Of a stretch of DNA of 64,000 nt, positions 50,157 through 56,912 are shown one piece after another. Numbering within the stretch: the stretch's first letter is position 1; each line of letters opens with the position of its first letter. Location of the stretch: the NCBI GenBank assembly GCA_023146255.1, contig JAGLCJ010000003.1, forward strand, positions 372,001 to 436,000, read 5' to 3'. Below the pieces are notes generated by a model. The model saw only the letters and a list, made by a program, of their open reading frames with translations, made no database searches and had not been told where the DNA came from. A program made the position numbers and the translations under genes. Source of the stretch: Alcanivoracaceae bacterium (GTDB taxonomy: Bacteria; Pseudomonadota; Gammaproteobacteria; Pseudomonadales; Alcanivoracaceae).

Positions 50157-50960
50157 ATGGCTGTCCCGGTTCTTTTTCTGCCCCACGGCGGCGGCCCGTT
50201 GCCGCTGCTTGCTGATCCTGCTCACGCCGGTCTGACCCGATTTATGGCAGACATCCCGGCGCGCCTTGGCAAGCCGAAAGCGATTCTGGTGGTCAGTGCC
50301 CACTGGGAAGAGTCGCAGGCGTCAGTAACAAGCGCAGCGCTGCCCGAACTGATCTACGATTACTACGGTTTTCCGCCCGAGTCCTACCAGATCCGCTACC
50401 CTGCCCCCGGAGCGCCGGAGCTGGCAGCACGCATCGGTGAGTTGCTCGCCGCACGGAATATTGCCGTGCAAGCCGACCCGTCTCGCGGTTTTGATCACGG
50501 CCTGTTTGTGCCTCTCAAGCTGATGTATCCGACTGCGGATATTCCCTGCATCCAGCTATCACTGCTTTCCAGTCTTGATCCAGATGCGCATATTCGCCTC
50601 GGTGAGGCATTGGCGCCCTTGTCCGATGAGGGCGTGCTGATTATCGGGTCCGGATTGTCATTTCATAACCTGCGCGCATTTTTCTCCGAACCGACAGAGA
50701 AAAGTGTGGCGGACTCTCTGGCATTCGATGACTGGCTTCGACACACCATGACGGCCGGTGAGTTGGACAATAAGAGGCGCGCAGAACGACTGCGGCAGTG
50801 GCAGCAGGCGCCTGCGGCACGCTTCTGTCATCCGCGCGAAGAACATCTGTTGCCACTGCATGTCTGTTTCGGTGTGGTGAAGGCACGTGGTGTATCGGCG
50901 CAGGTGGTGTTCAATGATCGCTTGATGGGGATGTGGACCAGCGGATTCCTCTGGCAATAA
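50157..50960 (+). CDS. DODA-type extradiol ring-cleavage dioxygenase (YgiD-like)
   Basis: A 267-aa protein with the start at 50157 (GGAG 7 nt upstream). Features of class III extradiol dioxygenases of the DODA family are LPHGGGPLPLL, SAHWEESQASVTS, the FDHGLFVPLKLMYP metal/substrate region, GSGLSFHNLRAF and EEHLLPLHVCFGV. His residues in LPHGGG, SAHWEE and EHLLPLH are the probable Fe(II) or Zn ligands. It opens aromatic diols such as DOPA. It is a single-gene unit; the physiological substrate is unknown. Confidence 0.9.
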   Translation: MAVPVLFLPHGGGPLPLLADPAHAGLTRFMADIPARLGKPKAILVVSAHWEESQASVTSAALPELIYDYYGFPPESYQIRYPAPGAPELAARIGELLAARNIAVQADPSRGFDHGLFVPLKLMYPTADIPCIQLSLLSSLDPDAHIRLGEALAPLSDEGVLIIGSGLSFHNLRAFFSEPTEKSVADSLAFDDWLRHTMTAGELDNKRRAERLRQWQQAPAARFCHPREEHLLPLHVCFGVVKARGVSAQVVFNDRLMGMWTSGFLWQ

Positions 50961-50966
50961 GAACCC

Positions 50967-51016
50967 GGCCGGAATTGCTCCGGCCTGGGATTCGCGGTCG
51001 GTCGACCGTTCCTACA
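50967..51016. repeat. Hairpin plus single REP half between dioxygenase and YbaK genes
   Basis: A 7-bp hairpin (GGCCGGA at 50967, TCCGGCC at 50979, loop ATTGC) is followed by a TTCGCGGTCGGTCGACCGTTCCTAC segment. The GGTCGACC core and CCTAC end resemble one half of the REP units at 10163 and 29669. It lies between convergent genes and may serve as a terminator for both; no T-run is seen. Confidence 0.5.
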
Positions 51017-51019
51017 GCC

Positions 51020-51487
51020 TCAGTGCCAGGTGGTGAAACTGCACTCCACCGGTTCGTTCATTTCCCGGAACGTGACCATATCCATCTTGATGATCTCGGT
51101 ATGGGTGCCGGCGTTGAAGGCGATCCAGTCCTGCCTGGCGAGCATGTCGTCGAGATATACGGGCATGCCGTAGAGCTTGCCAAGCGGGGGCTCGCCGCCG
51201 GTTTCACATTGCGGGAAACGATCACGGAACTCGTCTTCGCTGGCAAAACGCAGGTGGATGGCGCCGATGGCACGGCGTAGCCGTTCGCGGTCAACCAGCT
51301 GGTTGGCTGGTAGTACCGCCATGATCAGCTCGCCATCCGCATTCAGGATCACGGTTTTAGCCAGCTGGCTATCCGGTACGCGTGCTGCTTCGGCAATATC
51401 CAGTGCACGGTCTGCCGGTGGGTGGTTGTAGCTGTGATATGTGTAGTGGTGCCGATCCAGATAGTCGGCAACGGATCTGACAGGCAT
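51020..51487 (-). CDS. YbaK/ProX-type aminoacyl-tRNA deacylase
   Basis: A 155-aa protein with AGGAGG 4-9 nt before ATG. It follows the YbaK/EbsC fold: the entry PVRSVADYLDRHHYTYHSYNHPPA, then ALDIAEAARVPDSQLAKTVILNADGELIMAVLPANQLVD with the conserved Lys, and the end GTHTEIIKMDMVTFREM. These proteins hydrolyse mischarged tRNAs in trans (for example Cys-tRNA-Pro or Ala-tRNA-Pro). Which tRNA is edited cannot be told from sequence. It sits alone, 161 bp from gltA. Confidence 0.88.
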   Translation of the reverse strand: MPVRSVADYLDRHHYTYHSYNHPPADRALDIAEAARVPDSQLAKTVILNADGELIMAVLPANQLVDRERLRRAIGAIHLRFASEDEFRDRFPQCETGGEPPLGKLYGMPVYLDDMLARQDWIAFNAGTHTEIIKMDMVTFREMNEPVECSFTTWH

Positions 51488-51599
51488 GGCACACCTCCTT
51501 GCAGCAGTGGGGTGACTTCAGTTGTGAGGATAACGCTGCGCCCGTCTCCGTGATTGGATTAATCCGGTATAAACAGCACTTGCTCAGAACGCACAGAAG

Positions 51600-51631
51600 C
51601 AAAAAGGCCACCCGGAGGTGGCCTTTTTGTC
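51600..51631. terminator. Terminator downstream of gltA
   Basis: AAAAAGGCCACC and GGTGGCCTTTTT pair perfectly around CGGA, giving a 12-bp stem with A and T runs on both sides. It lies 18 bp after the gltA stop on the minus strand and could terminate from both directions. Confidence 0.9.
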
Positions 51632-51648
51632 GTACCGACTTTTGCGGA

Positions 51649-52935
51649 TTACTTGCGTTCGTTCACCGGGGTGAACTTGCGCTCGTCGTAGCCGGTGTAC
51701 AGCTGGCGCGGGCGGCCAATCTTGTACGGGTTGGAGATCATTTCGTTCCAGTGCGCGATCCAGCCGACGGTGCGGGACAGGGCAAAGATCACCGTGAACA
51801 TGGAAGTCGGGATACCCATCGCCTTGAGGATAATGCCGGAGTAGAAGTCGACGTTCGGGAACAGCTTCTTCTCCTTGAAGTACGGATCGGACAGGGCGAT
51901 TTCTTCCAGTTTCATCGCCAGTTCCAGCTGCGGATCGTGGATGCCAAGCTCGTTCAGGACTTCGTGGCAGGACTCGCGCATCACAGACGCACGCGGGTCG
52001 TAGTTCTTGTAGACGCGGTGACCAAAGCCCATCAGCTTGAACGGATCGTTCTTGTCCTTGGCCTTGGCGATGTAGGCGTCGATGTTGGACACGTCGCCGA
52101 TTTCGTCGAGCATGTTCAGCACGGCTTCGTTGGCGCCACCGTGTGCCGGGCCCCACAGCGCGGAAATGCCGGCGGCGATACAGGCGAACGGGTTGGCACC
52201 GGAGGAGCCGGCCAGACGCACGGTCGAGGTGGAAGCGTTCTGCTCGTGGTCAGCATGGAGAATGAAGATGCGATCCATGGCCTTGGCCAGTACCGGGCTG
52301 ATCTTCGATTCCTCGCACGGGGTGCCGAACATCATGTGCAGGAAGTTTTCCGAGTAGGTCAGGTCGTTACGCGGATACATGAATGGCTGACCAACGGCGT
52401 ACTTGTAGCACATGGCGGCAATGGTCGGCATTTTCGCGATCAGGCGATACGCTGTGACTTCGCGGTGCGTCGGGTTCTTGATGTCGGTGGAGTCGTGATA
52501 GAACGCCGACAGCGCGCCGACCACGCCACACATGACCGCCATCGGGTGCGCGTCACGGCGGAAGCCACGGTAGAAGAACTGCAGCTGCTCGTGAACCATA
52601 GTGTGGTTTTTCACGGTGCTGACGAAGGATTCCTTCTGCTCTGCGGTGGGCAGCTCGCCGAACAGCAGCAGGTAGCAAACTTCCAGATAATCCGATTTGT
52701 TGGCCAGCTCCTCGATGGAGTAGCCACGGTGCAGCAGCTGTCCTTTATCACCATCAATATAGGTGATCTTCGATTCGCAGGAGGCGGTGGAGGTAAAGCC
52801 CGGATCAAAGGTGAACAGGCCCTTGCCGGTGAGGCTGGCGACATCAATGACTTCCTGACCGATGGTCGGCGTGTAGATCGGCAGGCTGATGTCTTCGTGG
52901 CCCTCTACCTTGAGGATGGCTTTCTTCTCGGTCAT
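51649..52935 (-). CDS. gltA: Citrate synthase (type II, NADH-sensitive class)
   Basis: A 428-aa enzyme, typical length for hexameric Gram-negative GltA. Active-site blocks are LHADHEQNASTSTVRLAGSS, LWGPAHGGANE with the substrate-binding His, and FGHRVYKNYDPRASVM with the catalytic region. It condenses acetyl-CoA and oxaloacetate, the first step of the TCA cycle. It is divergent from sdhCDAB with 415 bp between them, the usual pseudomonad layout. GGAGA precedes the ATG. It has its own terminator downstream. Confidence 0.98.
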   Translation of the reverse strand: MTEKKAILKVEGHEDISLPIYTPTIGQEVIDVASLTGKGLFTFDPGFTSTASCESKITYIDGDKGQLLHRGYSIEELANKSDYLEVCYLLLFGELPTAEQKESFVSTVKNHTMVHEQLQFFYRGFRRDAHPMAVMCGVVGALSAFYHDSTDIKNPTHREVTAYRLIAKMPTIAAMCYKYAVGQPFMYPRNDLTYSENFLHMMFGTPCEESKISPVLAKAMDRIFILHADHEQNASTSTVRLAGSSGANPFACIAAGISALWGPAHGGANEAVLNMLDEIGDVSNIDAYIAKAKDKNDPFKLMGFGHRVYKNYDPRASVMRESCHEVLNELGIHDPQLELAMKLEEIALSDPYFKEKKLFPNVDFYSGIILKAMGIPTSMFTVIFALSRTVGWIAHWNEMISNPYKIGRPRQLYTGYDERKFTPVNERK

Positions 52936-53350
52936 GGATGTTCTCCTTCGCGGGCGGAGTGGCGGCCAGACTGAATGGACAGAATCTGATTGGCTCGCCG
53001 AGGCCGGGCGAAATTAAAGATTTGACACATCTTTGTCAACGAAACGGGTATTTTTCACACTTTCATAAATGTGCAAGGTAAACAGCATGTTACGCCTGCT
53101 CGTCTGCACCGTGATGGGGCGAGCCCGGAAGAAATATCCGTGACTTCAGGGTCGTGTGAAATTGCGCCTTTGAAAACAGTGTCTTGGGTGGTTTTTTCCG
53201 GTCCGGTTGTTTGTTTTCCGGGGGCGCGGGGCTATACTTGCGCCCCGCTGCGTACCGGTGACCCGACGGTAAGTGGCAAAGGACTCCGTCCAGTGCTGTT
53301 TTTCTGCACGTTCCCGACAACCGCTCCGGCCGCCGGAGCCTGGCATAGTG
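52936..53350. promoter_or_regulatory. Shared 415-bp control region of gltA and sdhCDAB
   Basis: No gene is supported here. The sdh side has TTGTTT (53211-53216), a 16-bp spacer and TATACT (53233-53238), a good sigma-70-type promoter giving a leader of about 105 nt before sdhC. The gltA side is described at 53014. No regulatory RNA was recognised. Confidence 0.55.
53014..53039 (-). promoter_or_regulatory. Probable gltA promoter inside a TTGACA-N6-TGTCAA palindrome
   Basis: On the minus strand TTGACA (53039-53034) is followed 15 bp on by TTTAAT or 17 bp on by TAATTT, so a -35/-10 pair is plausible about 80-100 bp upstream of gltA. The perfect inverted repeat TTGACA-N6-TGTCAA at 53022-53039 overlaps the -35 box and could be an operator. 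Confidence 0.5.
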
Positions 53351-53734
53351 ATGGCTAACGTGAACGACAAGCGTCCCGTAAATCTCGATCTGACCACGAT
53401 CAAGTTCCCGATTCCTGCCCTGGCTTCCATCTCCCACCGTATTGCCGGTGTCGCCCTGTTTGTGGCGGTGCCGATTCTGCTGTGGATGCTGGATCGCTCG
53501 CTGGCATCCCCGGAAAGCTTTGCTGAAATGAAAGAGCTGCTCGATACCTGGCCTGCCGAGGTGGTGATCTTCGGCATCCTGATGGCTCTGGCCTATCACT
53601 TCGTGGCGGGTATCAAGCATCTGATTATGGATTGGGGCATTGGTGAAACTCTGGAAGGCGGCCGTCGTTTCGCCATCGCCGGTTTTGCCATTGCAGGGGT
53701 TTTGATGGTTCTTGCGGGGGTGTGGGTATGGTAA
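53351..53734 (+). CDS. sdhC: Succinate dehydrogenase cytochrome b556 subunit
   Basis: A 127-aa membrane protein. The start at 53351 gives the family opening VNDKRPVNLDLTTIKFPIPAL. Three membrane helices are visible, and ISHRIAGVALFVAV and AYHFVAGIKHLIMD contain the conserved Ser/Arg quinone-site and His heme-ligand regions. It anchors the SdhAB catalytic part and passes electrons to ubiquinone. It overlaps sdhD by 7 bp. Confidence 0.96.
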   Translation: MANVNDKRPVNLDLTTIKFPIPALASISHRIAGVALFVAVPILLWMLDRSLASPESFAEMKELLDTWPAEVVIFGILMALAYHFVAGIKHLIMDWGIGETLEGGRRFAIAGFAIAGVLMVLAGVWVW

Positions 53735-54099
53735 CCAGCGTTACGACTCTGGGCCGTAATGGCCTGTCCGATTGGCTGGTACAGCGCGTCAGCGCGGTGA
53801 TTCTGGCTGTTTATACCGTTGTAGTGGTGGGCTGGTTGCTCGCCCAGGGCGAGGTCAGCTATGAGGCCTGGTCCGGCTTTATGGGTTGTCTGGCGATGCA
53901 GATCGCCAACACCTTCATGATCGTGGCGGTCGGCGCGCATGCGTGGATCGGTTTGTGGACGGTGACCACCGATTACCTGACCACCCGTCAGATCGGTGCG
54001 GCCGCGACTGGCATTCGTTTGCTGGCGCAGCTCGTTATCGCGTTGTTGACCCTCGTCTATTTACTCTGGGGTCTGGTGATTATCTGGGGAGGCGTCTGA
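53728..54099 (+). CDS. sdhD: Succinate dehydrogenase membrane anchor subunit
   Basis: A 123-aa protein (ATG 53728; GTG 53722 is an alternative). It has three hydrophobic helices, and the block VAVGAHAWIGLWTVTTDYL holds the heme-ligand His with the Asp/Tyr of the quinone pocket. With SdhC it binds heme b and ubiquinone. It ends 3 bp before sdhA, showing the close coupling of the operon. Confidence 0.95.
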   Translation: MVTSVTTLGRNGLSDWLVQRVSAVILAVYTVVVVGWLLAQGEVSYEAWSGFMGCLAMQIANTFMIVAVGAHAWIGLWTVTTDYLTTRQIGAAATGIRLLAQLVIALLTLVYLLWGLVIIWGGV

Positions 54100-54102
54100 T
54101 CC

Positions 54103-55878
54103 ATGAGCATTCGCACCGTTACCTTTGATGCCATCGTAGTAGGTGGTGGTGGCGCCGGCATGCGTGCCTCGCTGCAAATGGCCCAGTCCGGTTTCAAGAC
54201 CGCACTGATCTCGAAAGTTTTCCCGACCCGTTCGCATACGGTGTCCGCTCAGGGTGGCATTACCTGTGCCATCGCGTCGGCGGATCCGAATGACGACTGG
54301 CGCTGGCACATGTACGACACCGTCAAGGGTTCCGACTATATCGGCGACCAGGACGCCATCGAATATATGTGTTCGGTGGGGCCGCAGACGGTGTTCGAGC
54401 TGGAGCACATGGGGCTGCCGTTCTCGCGTACCGAAGAAGGCCGCATCTATCAGCGTCCGTTCGGTGGCCAGTCGAAAAACTACGGTGAGGGCGGTCAGGC
54501 TGCCCGTACCTGTGCTGCCGCCGACCGTACTGGTCACGCACTGCTGCACACCCTGTATCAACAGAACCTGAAGAACGGCACCCAGTTCTACAGCGAGTGG
54601 TACGCCGCTGAGCTGGTCACGGATGCCCGTGGTCATGCCGCTGGTGTGATTGCCATTTGCATCGAAACCGGTGAAGCCGTGTTCTTCAAGGCGAAGGCCA
54701 CCGTATTTGCCACCGGCGGTGCCGGTCGCATTTACTCGTCGACTACCAACGCCCTGATTAACACCGGTGACGGTATCGGCATGGCGCTGCGCGCCGGTGT
54801 GCCGGTGCAGGACATCGAGATGTGGCAGTTCCACCCGACCGGCATTGCCGGTGCCGGTACGCTGGTGACCGAGGGTTGCCGTGGTGAAGGTGGCTACCTG
54901 ATCAACAAGGATGGCGAGCGCTTTATGGAGCGTTATGCCCCTAACGCCAAGGATCTCGCCGGCCGTGATGTGGTTGCGCGTTCGATGATGATGGAAATCC
55001 TCGACGGCCGTGGCTGCGGCCCGAACGGTGACTATGTTTACCTGAAGCTGGATCATCTTGGTGAAGAGGTGCTGCACACCCGGTTGCCGGGCATCTGCGA
55101 GCTGTCGAAAACCTTCGCCCACGCCGACCCGGTGAAGGAGCCGATTCCGGTGGTGCCGACCTGTCATTACATGATGGGTGGTATTCCGACCAATATTCAT
55201 GGTCAGGCGTTGCGCCTGGATGGTGGTCATCAGGGCCAGGCTCAGCACATTCCCGGTCTGTTCGCGGTGGGCGAAGTGGCGTGCGTGTCGGTGCATGGTG
55301 CCAATCGTCTGGGCGGCAACTCGTTGCTTGATCTGGTGGTGTTCGGTCGCGCTGCCGGCCTGTATATCGAGGAGGCACTGCGTCAGGGTATGGATCAGGC
55401 CGAGCCGAACAGCGATGACATGGATCGCGCCACGGCTCGCCTGCGCCGCTGGGACGATTCCAGGAGTGGCGAGTCCGTTGCCAGCCTGCGCAAAGAGCTG
55501 CAGACCACCATGCAAAATGCCTTCGGGGTATTCCGCAAGGGCGATCTGATGATCGACGGCGTCAAGAAGGTGGCGGATCTGCGCGGCCGTATTGGCGAAG
55601 CCCATCTGGGTGACAAGAGTAAGGCGTTCAACACCGCGCGGATCGAAGCGCTGGAGCTGGATAACCTGCTCGAAGTGGCCGAAGCCACAGCCATCGCTGC
55701 GGAAGGTCGCACCGAGAGCCGCGGCGCCCACAGCCGCTACGATTACCCGGACCGTGATGACGAGAACTGGCTGTGCCACTCGATCTTTGATCCGAAAACC
55801 AAACAGCTTGGCAAGCGCGACGTTAACTTCAAGCCGAAGACCGTCGATACCTTCAAGCCGAAAGTTCGCACCTACTGA
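54103..55878 (+). CDS. sdhA: Succinate dehydrogenase flavoprotein subunit
   Basis: A 591-aa flavoprotein. It has the FAD-binding GGGGAGMRASLQMAQ, the covalent-FAD His45 in RSHTVSAQGG, the active-site block FPTRSH and the late HGANRLGGNSLLDLVVFGR. It oxidises succinate to fumarate at the cytoplasmic face. Length is as expected. It begins 3 bp after sdhD and is followed by sdhB after 12 bp. Confidence 0.98.
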   Translation: MSIRTVTFDAIVVGGGGAGMRASLQMAQSGFKTALISKVFPTRSHTVSAQGGITCAIASADPNDDWRWHMYDTVKGSDYIGDQDAIEYMCSVGPQTVFELEHMGLPFSRTEEGRIYQRPFGGQSKNYGEGGQAARTCAAADRTGHALLHTLYQQNLKNGTQFYSEWYAAELVTDARGHAAGVIAICIETGEAVFFKAKATVFATGGAGRIYSSTTNALINTGDGIGMALRAGVPVQDIEMWQFHPTGIAGAGTLVTEGCRGEGGYLINKDGERFMERYAPNAKDLAGRDVVARSMMMEILDGRGCGPNGDYVYLKLDHLGEEVLHTRLPGICELSKTFAHADPVKEPIPVVPTCHYMMGGIPTNIHGQALRLDGGHQGQAQHIPGLFAVGEVACVSVHGANRLGGNSLLDLVVFGRAAGLYIEEALRQGMDQAEPNSDDMDRATARLRRWDDSRSGESVASLRKELQTTMQNAFGVFRKGDLMIDGVKKVADLRGRIGEAHLGDKSKAFNTARIEALELDNLLEVAEATAIAAEGRTESRGAHSRYDYPDRDDENWLCHSIFDPKTKQLGKRDVNFKPKTVDTFKPKVRTY

Positions 55879-55890
55879 CGGAGAGCCTGT

Positions 55891-56607
55891 ATGAAAGTCA
55901 GTATTTACCGTTACAACCCGGAGACCGACCGCGAACCGTACATGAAAGAGTACGAGGTCGACACCGGTGGCAAGGATCTGATGGTGCTGGACGTCCTGAA
56001 CCTGGTGAAGGAACAGGATGACAGTCTGGTGTACCGCCGTTCCTGCCGCGAGGGCGTCTGTGGCTCTGACGGCATGAACATCAACGGCAAGAACGGTCTG
56101 GCCTGCATCACGCCGCTGTCGCTGGCCGCACCGGGCGTGCTGGATGGCAGAAAGGCGTTGATTCTGCGTCCGCTGCCGGGTTTGCCGGTGGTGCGCGATC
56201 TGGTGGTGGACATGACCATGTTCTACAACCAGTACGAGAAGGTGCAGCCGTATCTGCAGAACAACACCCCGGCGCCGGCCATCGAGCGCCTGCAGTCACC
56301 GGCCGATCGCGAGAAGATCGACGGGCTGTATGAGTGCATTCTGTGCGCCTGCTGCTCGACCAGCTGCCCGTCGTTCTGGTGGAACCCGGACAAGTTCCTC
56401 GGCCCGGCTGCCTTGCTGCAGAGCTACCGGTTCCTTGCTGACAGCCGTGATCAGGCTACTGATGAGCGTCTGGCCAGAATGGATGACCCGTTCTCGCTGT
56501 TCCGTTGTCGCGGCATCATGAACTGCGTCAGCGTCTGCCCGAAAGGTCTGAACCCGACCCGGGCAATCGGCCACATCCGTGAGATGTTGCTGGAAAGAGC
56601 GGTGTAA
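55891..56607 (+). CDS. sdhB: Succinate dehydrogenase iron-sulfur subunit
   Basis: A 238-aa subunit with three cluster motifs: the [2Fe-2S] cysteines in SCREGVCGSDGMNINGKNG, then CILCACCSTSCPS for [4Fe-4S], and CVSVCPKGLNP for [3Fe-4S]. It carries electrons from FAD to the quinone in SdhCD. It closes the sdh operon, with a strong terminator just after it. Confidence 0.98.
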   Translation: MKVSIYRYNPETDREPYMKEYEVDTGGKDLMVLDVLNLVKEQDDSLVYRRSCREGVCGSDGMNINGKNGLACITPLSLAAPGVLDGRKALILRPLPGLPVVRDLVVDMTMFYNQYEKVQPYLQNNTPAPAIERLQSPADREKIDGLYECILCACCSTSCPSFWWNPDKFLGPAALLQSYRFLADSRDQATDERLARMDDPFSLFRCRGIMNCVSVCPKGLNPTRAIGHIREMLLERAV

Positions 56608-56609
56608 TG

Positions 56610-56640
56610 AAAAAGGCGACCCTCGGGTCGCCTTTTTTTT
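56610..56640 (+). terminator. Rho-independent terminator after sdhB
   Basis: A GC-rich stem (AAAAAGGCGACCC / GGGTCGCCTTTTT) with a 2-nt TC loop and a run of eight T, 2 bp after the sdhB stop. Confidence 0.93.
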
Positions 56641-56912
56641 AGTCGACTGACCGGGTCGGTCGGCAAAATGTTGTGCTATGTCAGCTACTTTTTCGGGTAT
56701 GTGTCTAACAATGCTCAGGAAAAGGGGCTAGACTCTGGAGCAATCCGGGGCAACCCCCCGGAGACAACCAGACAAGGGAGAGCTGACGCCCAAAAAGCGC
56801 CGGCTCTTGAACTGAAGAGAAGTGGGAACGGGGCTACCTCCCTGCGGTCACCATATCGACCAGGCCAGCAGCCGGAGCGTGGGCAACCTTCCCCATGAGG
56901 GAACGTGCTGCA
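56641..56912 (+). promoter_or_regulatory. Leader region before sucA
   Basis: This 272-bp stretch holds no supported gene. Because a terminator precedes it, sucA must have its own promoter here; TAGACT at 56729-56734 is a possible -10, but no good -35 lies 17 bp upstream. A perfect 7-bp hairpin, TCCGGGG / CCCCGGA, is around 56744-56762. Confidence 0.3.

Noticed and set aside
51499..52974. A 491-codon plus-strand frame opposite gltA
   Set aside because: It is antisense to citrate synthase and starts in the terminator region; its composition is that of a shadow frame.
54061..55779. A 572-codon open frame on the minus strand opposite sdhA
   Set aside because: It is complementary to a clear SdhA gene. 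High GC keeps the antisense frame open, and the protein has no recognisable fold.
56744..56762. Hairpin TCCGGGG/CCCCGGA before sucA as a terminator or riboswitch
   Set aside because: The stem is short, no T-run follows and no riboswitch core is present.
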